Shown here one piece after another: positions 10,101 to 19,276 of a stretch of DNA of 64,000 nucleotides. The number at the start of each line of letters is the position of its first letter. Position 1 is the first letter of the stretch. The DNA comes from Bin55 sp963667455. Lineage in GTDB: Bacteria; Pseudomonadota; Gammaproteobacteria; Pseudomonadales; Azotimanducaceae. Below the pieces are notes generated by a model. The model ran no database searches, was not told where the DNA came from, and saw only the letters and a program-made list of their open reading frames with translations. Location: the NCBI GenBank assembly GCA_963667455.2, contig CAXXFR010000029.1:310001-374000 (forward strand). Reading direction: 5' to 3'. Both the position numbers and the translations under genes were made by a program.

Positions 10101-11788
10101 CCGATGAGCTACAGATCAAGATAGTGCAGGGAGCGAAGCCGGGAGAAGGTGGCGAACTCCCGGGTCGAAAGGTTGACGACGTCATTGCCAAGATACGGCA
10201 CTCCACACGAGGAGTGGGGCTGATTAGTCCGCCTCCTCATCACGACATTTACTCGATTGAAGATATCGCCCAGCTGATCCACGATTTGAAGAATGCCAAT
10301 CCCAATGCACGGATCAGCGTCAAACTGGGCGCTGAGATTGGTGTCGGAGCGGTAGCTGCTGGAGTAACGAAAGCTCGGTCAGATCACTTGGTAATTGCCG
10401 GCGATAGTGGCGGGACGGGCGCATCTCCATTGACTTCCATCAAGTACGCAGGCGTGCCTTGGGAATTGGGGCTCTCGGAGGCACACCAGACGTTGGTGGC
10501 CAACAATCTACGTTCACGCGTAGTGCTGCAAGTCGATGGTCAATTGAAAACCGGTCGAGATGTTGCGATTGCCACCTGCCTGGGAGCGGAAGAGTACGGA
10601 TTTGCTACTGCACCGCTGGTTGCTATGGGCTGCATCATGATGCGCAAGTGCCATCTCAACACTTGCCCCGTTGGAATTGCGACTCAAGATCCCGTGTTGC
10701 GAAGGAAATTCAACGGATTGCCCGAGCATGTAATTAACTATTTCTTCATGGTGGCCCGAGATCTGCGGGAGATCATGGCGCGACTGGGGTTCAAGACCAT
10801 TGACGACATGGTTGGTCGAGTCGATGTGCTCAAACAGAATCCCGCAACGGGTCATTGGAAAGCGGAGTCCCTCGATATCGAACGCATTCTGACACCTGCC
10901 GTCGAACCGCCAAACTTCTTGGGATCCCACCGGATCCACGATCAAGAGCACGGCCTCGAATTCGCACTAGACAACCAATTGATGGAATTAGCGAAACCAG
11001 CGTTGGCCAACGGTTCGAGAGTCAGGGCGGAACTGCCTATACGCAACGAGAACCGAGTTGTCGGAACGATGCTTTCAAACGCAATCATTCGCCATCGCGG
11101 TCCGAAAATGCTTCCGGACAACACGATTCACTTCAAATTCACTGGAAGCGCTGGTCAGAGTTTCGGTGCCTGGCTAGCTCGGGGAGTGACCCTGGAAGTG
11201 GAAGGAGATGCCAACGACTACGTGGGCAAAGGACTATCTGGAGGGCGACTGATCATTTACCCACCGGTAGATTCCGTACTTCCGGCTGAAGAGCAAGTAT
11301 TGATCGGCAACGTTGTTCTCTACGGTGCGACCGGTGGTGAGGCGTTCTTTCGCGGACGTGCAGCAGAACGGTTTTGCGTAAGAAACAGCGGAGCAACCTG
11401 CGTGGTCGAAGGTGTCGGCGATCATGGTTGCGAATACATGACCGGCGGTAAAGCAATCGTGCTCGGAGATGTCGGTAGGAACTTCGCCGCAGGAATGAGT
11501 GGTGGTGTCGCCTACGTCTTGGATGTGCGCTCCCGACTGTCGCGCGTTTGCAACATGGATCTCATTGAACTCGAACCGGTGTTGGACGAGTTGGAAACCA
11601 ATGAACTGAAGTCGTTGATCAGTCAGCACGCCCATTACACGGGCTCGGCCGTGGCTCGTGGCATCTTAGATGATTGGAATCGGAATCTACGTCAGTTCGT
11701 CAAAGTCATGCCTACAGACTTCAAGCGGGTCCTAGCAGAACAGACACAGGATCAAATCGAAGTCGCACAGTCCGCGGCGGAGATCTGA
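7199..11788 (+). CDS. gltB: Glutamate synthase (NADPH) large subunit
   Basis: Transfers the amide nitrogen of glutamine to 2-oxoglutarate, with GltD supplying electrons; core of ammonium assimilation. The type-2 glutamine amidotransferase domain begins at the DSCGVGF motif, whose Cys becomes the N-terminal nucleophile after processing. The central and FMN-binding domains follow (GGTGASPLTSIKYAG), then the 3Fe-4S cysteines in CIMMRKCHLNTC, and the C-terminal beta-helix domain with repeated Gly motifs (GGRLIIYPP, GGEAFFRG). The frame is open from a TTG at 7148; the GTG at 7199 is preferred because the propeptide is then 26 residues. Neither start has a clear ribosome binding site. About 1530 residues, full length, three bases before gltD. 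Confidence 0.97.
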   Translation: MTLHSTARIGYPAATGLYHPEQERDSCGVGFVCDIKGRRSRSILDDANNMNCCMVHRGGIGYEKNTGDGAGILTAIPDSLYRRVCLEHLNTELPGTGRYGVGNVFLPQDASERKLCKREFEETIREKGQRLLGWRQVPVHPDEADIGTAARLAMPVIEQVFIGAESSQDNEAFERKLYLIRKIVTRTIRNDPRIQQRELFYVCSLSAKVIVYKGMLTPLQLFPFFGDLRQKDYESHLAMVHSRFSTNTFPSWDRAQPNRFMLHNGEINTLLGNKNWMNAREGQAKSSLFGDELQELFPIVEPDCSDSGTFDNVLEFLLMTGRTLQESVLMMIPEAWQGHEGMSKEKRDFYEYFSCVMEPWDGPASIAFTDGTYIGAVLDRNGLRPSRYYITSDDKCIMASEVGVLDVPPERVVEKGRLRPGRIFLIDFEKGRMVPDSEIKEEWAQEKPWGEWLSRQRLDLDELPVPAEVPGLERRSLLQRLQAFGYTTETLQFMLLPLVAELRDPLGSMGNDAALAAMSDKPRLLYDYFKQLFAQVTNPAIDSIREEVVMALECYIGPELNLLDANEANAQRLRLTHPILSNHELAAIAQLNHRGWRTKTIDITFRSQSESKGLLAALDRINREATQAIEDGYRFILLSDRKISETRTPISSLLAVGTVHHHLVRTHARTQIGIVVETGEAREVHHHCLLIGYGADAINPYLAFEALWDARKRKYFDEVAHVRNDEDIVDSYKKGIAKGIMKVMAKMGISTLQSYKGAQIFEAVGLATEVVDRSFAGTATRVGGVGFDVLVQEMQRRHSIGFPGRNIVSVPVLPNPGDFHWRVGGDRHMWEPEAIADLQFAVQQNDNDVYRRFAEQANDSTREANLRGLIDFDPGANGPSISINEVEPESEIVKRFATGAMSFGSISAEAHESLAIAMNRIGGKSNTGEGGEDPVRYAATANGESKRSAIKQVASGRFGVTIDYLTNADELQIKIVQGAKPGEGGELPGRKVDDVIAKIRHSTRGVGLISPPPHHDIYSIEDIAQLIHDLKNANPNARISVKLGAEIGVGAVAAGVTKARSDHLVIAGDSGGTGASPLTSIKYAGVPWELGLSEAHQTLVANNLRSRVVLQVDGQLKTGRDVAIATCLGAEEYGFATAPLVAMGCIMMRKCHLNTCPVGIATQDPVLRRKFNGLPEHVINYFFMVARDLREIMARLGFKTIDDMVGRVDVLKQNPATGHWKAESLDIERILTPAVEPPNFLGSHRIHDQEHGLEFALDNQLMELAKPALANGSRVRAELPIRNENRVVGTMLSNAIIRHRGPKMLPDNTIHFKFTGSAGQSFGAWLARGVTLEVEGDANDYVGKGLSGGRLIIYPPVDSVLPAEEQVLIGNVVLYGATGGEAFFRGRAAERFCVRNSGATCVVEGVGDHGCEYMTGGKAIVLGDVGRNFAAGMSGGVAYVLDVRSRLSRVCNMDLIELEPVLDELETNELKSLISQHAHYTGSAVARGILDDWNRNLRQFVKVMPTDFKRVLAEQTQDQIEVAQSAAEI

Positions 11789-11791
11789 GCC

Positions 11792-13285
11792 ATGGGAGAA
11801 GCCACGGGGTTCCTTCAGCACACTCGAAGTGCCGCTCCCTACCGCGACCCGTTGCGGAGACTCGAAGACTTCGAGGAAATCTACACTCCTCATGATCACG
11901 AGCGTCTACAGGTCCAGAGTTCTCGATGCATGGACTGTGGTCTTCCATTCTGTCAGACCGACGCGCCCACCTCCCATCGAATTAGCAAGGGCGGATGCCC
12001 AATCCACAACCTGATCCCCGAGTGGAACGACCTCGTCTACCGAGGTCACTGGCGAGATGCATTGGATAGCTTGCACTCGACCAACAACTTTCCCGAATTC
12101 ACCGGTCGCGTTTGCCCGGCACCATGCGAAGGAAGCTGCGTGCTGGGAATCACAGATCCTCCCGTGACCATCAAGAACATCGAAATGGCCATCATCGACC
12201 ACGGGTTCGAGCAAGGATGGGTAGTTCCTGAACCTCCTACGTCGCGGACCGGCAAACGGGTGGCGATTATTGGATCAGGACCCGCCGGCCTAGCAGCCGC
12301 CGCCCAGCTCAATCGGGTTGGGCACCAAGTGCGGGTCTTTGAACGCGAAGATCGAATCGGGGGTTTGCTGATGTACGGAATTCCCAACATGAAGCTTGAC
12401 AAAGTTCACATGGTGGACCGTCGAGTCGACTTGCTGAGAGAGGAAGGAATCGAGTTTTCTCCCAATGTTGGAATAACCGGAAACTCGCAATCAGGAACAA
12501 ACATCCTGGACTTGGCTCGTGAGTTCGACGCTGTGCTACTGGCGACGGGAGCCACCGTGCCAAACGACTTGCAACGACCGGGACGACACTTGAATGGAAT
12601 CCACTTTGCTATGGATTACCTTACGGCAAGTACCAAGAAGCTTCTTGGCTCAGATTGCGGCGATAAGCAATTCATTGACGCTAAAGGCCGAGATGTGCTT
12701 GTCATCGGAGGCGGAGATACCGGCACGGATTGCATCGGAACCGCGATGCGACAGGACTGCAACTCCCTGGTGAATTTCGAACTTTTCCCCTCCCATCCGG
12801 GAGATCGTGGCGAGAACAATCCTTGGCCTGAGTACCCAATGATCTTTCGTGTCGACTACGGACACGAAGAGGTTGCCGCACGATTCGGCGACGATCCCCG
12901 GGTTTTTGCCATCAGCACAACGGAATTTCTCGCAGACCAGAGTGGCAACGTTAGGGGTGTCAAGACTGTCGATGTTGTCCTCAACAACGGTCGAATCGAG
13001 GAAATCGAAGGATCCGAACGCGAATGGAAGACTAGTCTTGTTCTTCTAGCCATGGGATTTCGAGGCCCGGAACCCGGCATTGCAGATCCTCTCGGCCTCC
13101 AACTTGACGACCGAACGAATTTCTCAGCTGTAAAGGGCGTATATCAGACCAACGTTGAGGGTGTCTTTGCCGCCGGAGATTGTCGGAGCGGCCAGTCGCT
13201 AGTCGTTCGAGCAATCAATGAAGGACGCGAAGCAGCCCGTGAAATGGACCGCTATCTGATGGGTTCGACGTCGCTTTCCGGTTAA
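11792..13285 (+). CDS. gltD: Glutamate synthase small subunit
   Basis: FAD-dependent, iron-sulfur subunit that oxidises NADPH and passes electrons to GltB. The N-terminal ferredoxin-like domain shows SRCMDCGLPFCQ, GGCPIHNLIPEWNDLVYRG and GRVCPAPCEGSC. It is followed by the FAD-binding GSGPAGLAAAAQL and the NADPH-binding GGGDTGTDC. A final AAGDCRSGQSLVVRAINEGR motif closes the FAD domain. 497 residues, full length. Starts three bases after the gltB stop, so the two form an operon. The stop codon shares a TTAA palindrome with the stop of the convergent priA gene. Confidence 0.97.
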   Translation: MGEATGFLQHTRSAAPYRDPLRRLEDFEEIYTPHDHERLQVQSSRCMDCGLPFCQTDAPTSHRISKGGCPIHNLIPEWNDLVYRGHWRDALDSLHSTNNFPEFTGRVCPAPCEGSCVLGITDPPVTIKNIEMAIIDHGFEQGWVVPEPPTSRTGKRVAIIGSGPAGLAAAAQLNRVGHQVRVFEREDRIGGLLMYGIPNMKLDKVHMVDRRVDLLREEGIEFSPNVGITGNSQSGTNILDLAREFDAVLLATGATVPNDLQRPGRHLNGIHFAMDYLTASTKKLLGSDCGDKQFIDAKGRDVLVIGGGDTGTDCIGTAMRQDCNSLVNFELFPSHPGDRGENNPWPEYPMIFRVDYGHEEVAARFGDDPRVFAISTTEFLADQSGNVRGVKTVDVVLNNGRIEEIEGSEREWKTSLVLLAMGFRGPEPGIADPLGLQLDDRTNFSAVKGVYQTNVEGVFAAGDCRSGQSLVVRAINEGREAAREMDRYLMGSTSLSG

Positions 13286-15432
13286 GCCATGTCTGCCGGA
13301 TCGACGTCAATCGACCATCGGGACTTACTGCGATTGGAGGTCTTTCGTTCGACCTTGCGCAATGCGTTGTGCAATTGCGTTCGAGAAGGTGAAACGAGAG
13401 CTGCCTGGTAGCGCCACCGACCTGCAATGCGAGCGATAGGAGCAGGCACCGGACCCAAAGCCTCGACTCCGGAATCTTCCACTTCGGCTAGTCGATCCAA
13501 CAAGAATCGTTCTTGTTCATCCGCATTCGATCCTTCGCACCGCAACACCGCCATGTGGGTCCGCGGGGGAAGGTCTGACGAATCTCGCAAGTACTGTTCG
13601 GCACTCACGAATCCTCTGTAGCCTTGGATTACCAACGCCTGCAAATTTGGATTGTGGGGATCGAGACTCTGAATCCACACTTCGCCGCGACGTTGTGCTC
13701 TCCCTGCTCGACCCGCAACCTGAACAATCAGCTGAGCGGTACGCTCCGCCGCACGAAAGTCCGTGCTCAAGAATCCTGCATCAGCTCCGATCACCGCAAC
13801 AAGGGTCACATTGGGAAAGTGATGCCCTTTGGACAGCATCTGTGTACCGACAAGAATGCACTTCTCCTGCGTCTTGACGTTTGCGAACAGTCGTTCGAGC
13901 TTGCCGCTGGAGTTGGTTGAATCTCGATCAACTCGATAGGTTGGCACGTTTTCGAACAGCATTTGTAGAGTTTCTTCTACTCTCTGGGTTGCCGAACCCA
14001 CGGATCGAACGCGTTTTGAGTCGCACGAAGTGCACGTCTCTGGTACACGATAGCGTCGCTCGCATTGATGGCAACGCAATTCGGCAGTCGGGACATCGTG
14101 AAGCGTCAGCTTGACCGAACAGTCGACGCAGTAAGGAATCCAACCACAGTCATTGCAAACCACCGACCTTGCGTAGCCCCTTCGATTGATCAGAATCAAC
14201 ACTTGAGCTTCAGCGTTCAGATGCTCTCGAATCTTGCTAATCAATTGCGGACTCATTCCCCCGACGAGTTGATGGCCTCGAATGTCAAGCACGTTGAAAC
14301 TCGGCATTTCGGCTGTTCCTGGACGATGGGATAACGTCGCCATCGAGTACTTTCCAGTTTCTACGTTGTGCAGAGTTTCGAGCGACGGCGTGGCACTCCC
14401 CAAGACACATGGAATTCCCAGCTTGTTTGCTCGCACAATTGCTACGTCTCGAGCGGAGTAGCGCAACGTTTCTCCCTGCTTGTATGAACTGTCGTGCTCT
14501 TCATCGACCACGATAAGTCCAAGGTTCTTGAACGGTGCGAAGACGGCGCTTCGAGTACCGATGACGAGACGATGCTCACCCGACCCTACGCGCGTCCACA
14601 CATCGAATCGTTGGACGTTTGTTCGCATCGAATGAAGGACAGCAACGCTTCCGAATCGGGATGCAAACGACTCGGCAGTCTGAGGAGTCAAAGAGATTTC
14701 AGGCACTAGAACCAGTACCTGCTTGCCCATTTCCAGCACACGTTGAATTGCACGAATGTAGACCTCGGTCTTTCCACTTCCGGTCACTCCGTCCAACACA
14801 TGAACGGCAAACGAATCTAAGCTGGACGTGATGCAGTCCACGGCCCGCGACTGCTCTTCGGTCAACGAAAACTCCACATCGCGATAGTCGACCGCTACCT
14901 CCACGTACTCCCAGCGGATTAGCTTCTTGGAGTGCAGAGCTTCGAGCACCGGTTTGGCGATCTTCTGTTGCCTGAGTTCGCTGTCCGTTGTCCAAGGTTT
15001 CCGGGAGAGCAGTTCCAACAATTCTCGTTGCCGGTGCGCATTCTTTGGGATATCTTCTGTGTCGGTAGACTCCACGCACCATTTCTTTTCTGGTTCGACG
15101 TTTAGCGGTCTACCCCTCATTGCTTCAACAGGCAGTACCGAGCCCAAGACCGAGCCAAGCGGAAAGTGGTAGTAATCCGACATCCATTGCACTAGGTCAA
15201 GTAGATCGGACGTTAGAAGCGGATCTTCATCGATCACCTTGTCGATGTTCTTGAGTTGGATGTTGTTGGCTGGTTGTTTGACATACTCGAGTGCAACAGC
15301 CGTCACGGCCGACTGACCAAAAGGCACACGCACTCGACCCCCAATTACGGGTCGGGGTCCGTTGTTGGGGACCCTATAGTCGTACGTGCCCCAAACAGGG
15401 CGAGGCACGAGAACTCGAACGACGTCGTTCAT
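13282..15432 (-). CDS. priA: Primosomal protein N' (replication restart helicase)
   Basis: 3'-5' DNA helicase that recognises stalled forks and reloads the replicative helicase. It is 716 residues with an N-terminal DNA-binding domain (LVPRPVWGTYDYRVP, GGRVRVPFGQ), Walker A in DGVTGSGKTEVYI, the DEEH box in VVDEEHDSSYKQ, and the zinc-binding Cys cluster CNDCGWIPYCVDC ... CHQCERRYRVPETCTSCDSKR. Helicase motif VI lies in RTAQLIVQVAGRAGRAQRRG. Full length. Convergent with gltD, sharing four bases including both stop codons. In related genomes priA sits near rpmE, which here lies 6 kb away across the accessory region. Confidence 0.96.
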   Translation of the reverse strand: MNDVVRVLVPRPVWGTYDYRVPNNGPRPVIGGRVRVPFGQSAVTAVALEYVKQPANNIQLKNIDKVIDEDPLLTSDLLDLVQWMSDYYHFPLGSVLGSVLPVEAMRGRPLNVEPEKKWCVESTDTEDIPKNAHRQRELLELLSRKPWTTDSELRQQKIAKPVLEALHSKKLIRWEYVEVAVDYRDVEFSLTEEQSRAVDCITSSLDSFAVHVLDGVTGSGKTEVYIRAIQRVLEMGKQVLVLVPEISLTPQTAESFASRFGSVAVLHSMRTNVQRFDVWTRVGSGEHRLVIGTRSAVFAPFKNLGLIVVDEEHDSSYKQGETLRYSARDVAIVRANKLGIPCVLGSATPSLETLHNVETGKYSMATLSHRPGTAEMPSFNVLDIRGHQLVGGMSPQLISKIREHLNAEAQVLILINRRGYARSVVCNDCGWIPYCVDCSVKLTLHDVPTAELRCHQCERRYRVPETCTSCDSKRVRSVGSATQRVEETLQMLFENVPTYRVDRDSTNSSGKLERLFANVKTQEKCILVGTQMLSKGHHFPNVTLVAVIGADAGFLSTDFRAAERTAQLIVQVAGRAGRAQRRGEVWIQSLDPHNPNLQALVIQGYRGFVSAEQYLRDSSDLPPRTHMAVLRCEGSNADEQERFLLDRLAEVEDSGVEALGPVPAPIARIAGRWRYQAALVSPSRTQLHNALRKVERKTSNRSKSRWSIDVDPADMA

Positions 15433-15959
15433 CGGATGCTAAGGCAGCTCAGGTTCCCCTCGTTTGTGCGACGAGCGAGAAGCAAGTGATTTAAGTGCTG
15501 TTATACGGATGCACATATATTGAGGTCGATGGTAGCGAATTTCAAGGCATCTTTCGAATTGATTGACTCTCGCAGTTCACCATGCGGAGACTTTGAGGCA
15601 GCCGCAAGAGTTGTGGTGCCTTGAAGACAGCGTCCTGCCGTCGGGTTGTTGATTCGGTCTTTGGTGGTGAGGGAAGCCGAAGTGCACCTAGAGGACGCAA
15701 TAGAACCTCGCGGGGCTTTGACGGAGTGTTCGGCGGCTTCCTTGTCGGCGAGGCGCAACACTGGCTCCAACCCACTCGTAGCCTGTTTCGAATTCAACGT
15801 CAGACGCACTCCTCTGTGGCCGAGCGTCAAACAACAGCGAACGTGGATGCCGATTCCAGCGACCGGCACCCCCGTTCCTTAATTCATGAGTCTTGCTGAG
15901 CTAGATTTGGCCGGTGCGTCTTTCTCAAACCGAGATCATTCACTTGACATGTCTGCTTC
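15433..15959. other. Intergenic stretch without recognised gene
   Basis: 527 bases between divergently transcribed priA and the end of the receptor gene. Open frames on both strands (for example 15501-15869 minus) have no motif, signal peptide or convincing ribosome binding site, and their composition (Arg/Ser/Thr-rich) suggests chance. I see no tRNA-like fold. It may be decayed coding DNA, since the adjoining region contains other relics. Confidence 0.4.
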
Positions 15960-18716
15960 TCACCAAGAAAAGTCTTTGACGATATCGACAAAGATGATGC
16001 GTCGGCGAAAGTCTATGTGAGCCGAATCAACACCTCGGTAGCTGTCGAAGAATGGGAAATCAGCGTCAAAGAGATTTTGGATGCCTGCGGTAAAACGCCA
16101 GCCCGTATCGTCAAGCTCGTACTTTCCCTGCACATCGACTGTCGTATAGCCGTCTACATCAGTTTTGGAGACTCCGGTGTTGATGTTCTTGTAGTCGCTC
16201 TCGTGATTAATCGTCAGATTGCCAGCCCAAGACGCATACGACCAATCCACATAGACACTTCCTTTCAACTCTACCGGACCTTGATTGGTACCTTCTTGTG
16301 AGACCGGCTCGACCCCGGGACCAGCAGTAAGATCCAGGGCCATGGTGAATGTTCCAAGAACGCCTGTCTCGAAACTGCCGTATTCGGTGTCAAACGAATA
16401 TCGTGCATCGTAATCCAGCGTGTTGCTGGACTTGGCCGACAAGTTTGTGCTTGCCATTGACACGTATGTCAAGACTCCGTTTGCATCCCGTTTGATTTGG
16501 TTCGGAAAGTCCCGCCAGTTCTCAAACGCGTACACCGGAGGCCAGCCAAAAGCAGAGTTCAGCGCTCCAATCAGATCTTCAAACTCCGTGTTGCTCCACG
16601 TCAACGAGGCATAGAGCCCCGGTATTGCTTCGGAGGTGTACTCAAATCCAATGGTCGTCGTCTCTGAGGTTTGTGGTTGCAGATCCGGATTGCCACCTAG
16701 CACGGTGAGTGGAAACACCGAGGCATACGGTCCACCGTTCTCAACAGGGTTGAGGGGATCGAGGAAGCGGAAGAACGTAAACTCCCTCCTCGGGGAGAAC
16801 AGTTCCGGCAACGTTGCTGCCACAAAGGCCTCGCCCCACGTAGCACGCAGTTTGAGACTTTCGATCGGGTAGTACACGATGCCCAACTTGGTTAGGAAGT
16901 CGTCAAACGTTCGCGTGCTAGCTGGTTCCAGAATGCCTTCGAAGGGTCCTTCAATCTCGTACTCGTCATAGCGTAGAGCTACATACAGGCTCAACTCGTG
17001 AATCCCTTCGCGGGAATTCTCGCTACCAATCAGCGGAACCGAAGACTCCGCGAACCAAGCAAAATTCACCGACTCAGGCACGATCTCTGGTGCGTCCGGA
17101 ACCCGAAACGTAAACGGATTCAATAGGAACGAATCGAAGTCGAGCGTGTCGGTACGTGTTTCAGCCCCCAGAGCCAACTCAACCGGACCACCTGCAAGTT
17201 CGAGCGGAGACCCGGACAAACTGACACTGAAGACACTCTGCCTGCCTTCGCGCGAGCCTCTTGTGGCGTATTCGGAAAACTCGGAAAGCGTCTCTCGTTG
17301 CACGGTGCCATCGCCAAACGGATTGATCGCTTCAGCGGGATCATCGCTGGCAAGCGCTGCCTGAAACGCCGCACCTCGATAGTTAAAGGAACCTGGATAT
17401 CCCCCATACGGATTGTCTTTGCCGTAAGTTGCGGTAAATACCGCCGTCCAGCCTTCGAAGGGTGTTTCCCAGGTCAGAGAGGAATTCAAGCTCACTCGAT
17501 CCAAGTCTGTCGTTCTTGCAAAACCTGCGAGTTTGCCATCGGCGATTTCTCGCTCAAACGTGTACGCGATGTAGACCGTCTCGCCAAATGGGTTGTAGTA
17601 GTTGCTTGCGGGAACGGGTCCACTGAAAGACGCACCTACCGCTTCCTGAATGGAGTCTTGTCTTGCCATTGATGCGGACACGTTCAGCATCAAGCTCTCG
17701 CCGAGTTCCTGAGTCAGACTGAGATATGCAGAAACATGTTCGGATGCGGGAATCGCTTCACCAGGTGCATTTGCGGACAACCCTTTTTGCAGGAGGTTGA
17801 AGTTCCCGGACTGAGTTGCGACCTCTTCGTTTGATACCCAGATCACGTCCTCGGGACCGAAGTCTGTGCCATCGCCGGGAGGGAGTATTCCGTACGTCGT
17901 GTTTGGTGGAGCTGAAGAAGGCAGTCCAAACCGCAGGAGATTGCCGGGCTGTCCGAACGTATTGGGATAGAGTCTGCCGCCTTGCTCACGATAATCTCCG
18001 TCCGTGTCGAGTCCCGCATCACGCATGAACACCGGATCCTCTTCACGATAGTTGAACGACGCGGTAGCGTTCCCCGAATTCCAGGAGTAACCAAGCGTCT
18101 GTTCAAATACTTGTCGATGCCCGCCGGAGCTACTGTTCTCGTAGCGAAGAGACGATTCCGATCCTCGGTAGTTTTTCTTCATAATGAAGTTAACGACTCC
18201 GCCCACTGCGTCCGAGCCGTACACTGCGCTGGCACCGTCGGTCATTACCTCTACACGGTCAATCGCGCTGAAAGGCAGTGTCGAAATGTCCGTAAATGTG
18301 CCTCTTTCCGACGGTGAAGCCGCTAGGCGCCGGCCATTTACCAGCACCAGTGTGGATCCTTCTCCCAGTCCTCGGAGATTCACCGTGACCGATCCAATCT
18401 GAAAACGAGGCGAGCGATTGTCCAAACTGCCACCGTTCGTGATCGTTGAAAAATTCTGCGGTAGAAACCGCACAATATCTTCTAGGCTCGTGAGTCCTCG
18501 TGCATCGATGTCGTCCGAGTTGATTACAAAAATCGGCGATGATGCGGGGCCCGATGGCAAACGGCTCCCCGTAACGGTTATGACTTCGATTGCGTCCGAT
18601 TCGCTCTCTTCCTGTTGCTCATCATCGCTATCCGCATCCTGGGCGAATGCTGTAAACGGTGCGACTAGAAGGAGTATGAGTGTCGTCAACCAGCGACGAC
18701 TGGTGGAATTTCGCAT
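15960..18716 (-). CDS. TonB-dependent outer-membrane receptor
   Basis: Imports a large substrate (siderophore, vitamin, glycan or peptide) across the outer membrane using TonB energy. The signal peptide runs to TAFAQD, followed by an acidic stretch and a TonB-box-like EVITVTGSRL. The plug domain contains NSDDIDARGLTSLEDIVRFLP, VNLRGLGEGSTLVLVNGRRL and MTDGASAVYGSDAVGGVVNFIMKK. The C-terminus is a long barrel ending ...FVDIVKDFSW with a terminal aromatic residue. The frame stays open to 19406, but the ATG at 18716 starts the signal peptide, giving 918 residues. A decayed partial copy lies at 21127-21592. Similar to receptors of the Xanthomonas/Caulobacter TonB oar-like group; substrate unknown. 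Confidence 0.93.
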   Translation of the reverse strand: MRNSTSRRWLTTLILLLVAPFTAFAQDADSDDEQQEESESDAIEVITVTGSRLPSGPASSPIFVINSDDIDARGLTSLEDIVRFLPQNFSTITNGGSLDNRSPRFQIGSVTVNLRGLGEGSTLVLVNGRRLAASPSERGTFTDISTLPFSAIDRVEVMTDGASAVYGSDAVGGVVNFIMKKNYRGSESSLRYENSSSGGHRQVFEQTLGYSWNSGNATASFNYREEDPVFMRDAGLDTDGDYREQGGRLYPNTFGQPGNLLRFGLPSSAPPNTTYGILPPGDGTDFGPEDVIWVSNEEVATQSGNFNLLQKGLSANAPGEAIPASEHVSAYLSLTQELGESLMLNVSASMARQDSIQEAVGASFSGPVPASNYYNPFGETVYIAYTFEREIADGKLAGFARTTDLDRVSLNSSLTWETPFEGWTAVFTATYGKDNPYGGYPGSFNYRGAAFQAALASDDPAEAINPFGDGTVQRETLSEFSEYATRGSREGRQSVFSVSLSGSPLELAGGPVELALGAETRTDTLDFDSFLLNPFTFRVPDAPEIVPESVNFAWFAESSVPLIGSENSREGIHELSLYVALRYDEYEIEGPFEGILEPASTRTFDDFLTKLGIVYYPIESLKLRATWGEAFVAATLPELFSPRREFTFFRFLDPLNPVENGGPYASVFPLTVLGGNPDLQPQTSETTTIGFEYTSEAIPGLYASLTWSNTEFEDLIGALNSAFGWPPVYAFENWRDFPNQIKRDANGVLTYVSMASTNLSAKSSNTLDYDARYSFDTEYGSFETGVLGTFTMALDLTAGPGVEPVSQEGTNQGPVELKGSVYVDWSYASWAGNLTINHESDYKNINTGVSKTDVDGYTTVDVQGKYELDDTGWRFTAGIQNLFDADFPFFDSYRGVDSAHIDFRRRIIFVDIVKDFSW

Positions 18717-19138
18717 GTCTTTTCTTGTTGACTCGTTGTTGTAATTCAGTTCGATATTACTCCACGAGACTGAATGGGCCGGGAAGATCGGCATCATCCA
18801 TGGCCCAAGTTGAAAATTTCTTGACAATTGATCCTGTCTCATAGCGTGGCGGGACAGTGCTCCGAGCATCGAGGACAAATCGTAGGGGACGATGGGGTCT
18901 GCTCCGCAAGCTCGCACCAACCGAAGGCCAATACATCGAGAACGCAGAACCACAAATCTCCTGAACGAAAAGTTAGGCGAATCCGCTACGAATGAGCGCT
19001 GGAACAAGCAATTGAACGCAATGCTTGCTGGCTTTGGGTCTGTTGCCTTCACACCTCGACGGATAGAACCGTCCTCGCAGTGGATAGTGAACCCCCTCTT
19101 GTCTGTCTGCCAGTTCAGCATCGCACCATACCCTTCGC
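18717..19138. other. Upstream region of the receptor gene, no gene recognised
   Basis: The minus-strand frame of the receptor remains open here but encodes no signal or domain, so it is judged non-coding. It probably holds the receptor promoter plus sequence left from the adjoining transposase relic; no confident promoter is seen. Confidence 0.4.
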
Positions 19139-19276
19139 TCACGCCTCGCGCAGTGTCAGATAGATTAGCTTCTTCGCGGCCGAAGGGCATCCATAGAAGT
19201 GTCTCTGAGCCCGAACCGCCCGTCGCACCGAGGAGTTCAGGCTCTCGATGACGTTGGTGGCGTAGGGCGCACTGCG
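19139..19276 (-). mobile_element. IS256/Mutator-family transposase relic (C-terminal fragment)
   Basis: Reading the minus strand from 19276 down to the TGA at 19139-19141 gives 45 codons containing YATNVIESLNSSVRRAVR followed by PSAAKKLIYLTLREA. The first block matches the highly conserved TTNAIESLNxxIRKxxK motif near the C-terminus of IS256-type (Mutator) transposases, and the second matches the following FPSDEAAxKLIYLALR block. Nothing of the catalytic DDE core is present upstream and the frame breaks, so this is a dead fragment. It shows that a mobile element once sat between the receptor gene and the small membrane-protein cluster. Confidence 0.8.

Noticed and set aside
15501..15869. 122-codon minus-strand frame
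   Set aside because: No recognisable motif, no ribosome binding site, and overlapping frames on the other strand are equally open. Composition looks random.
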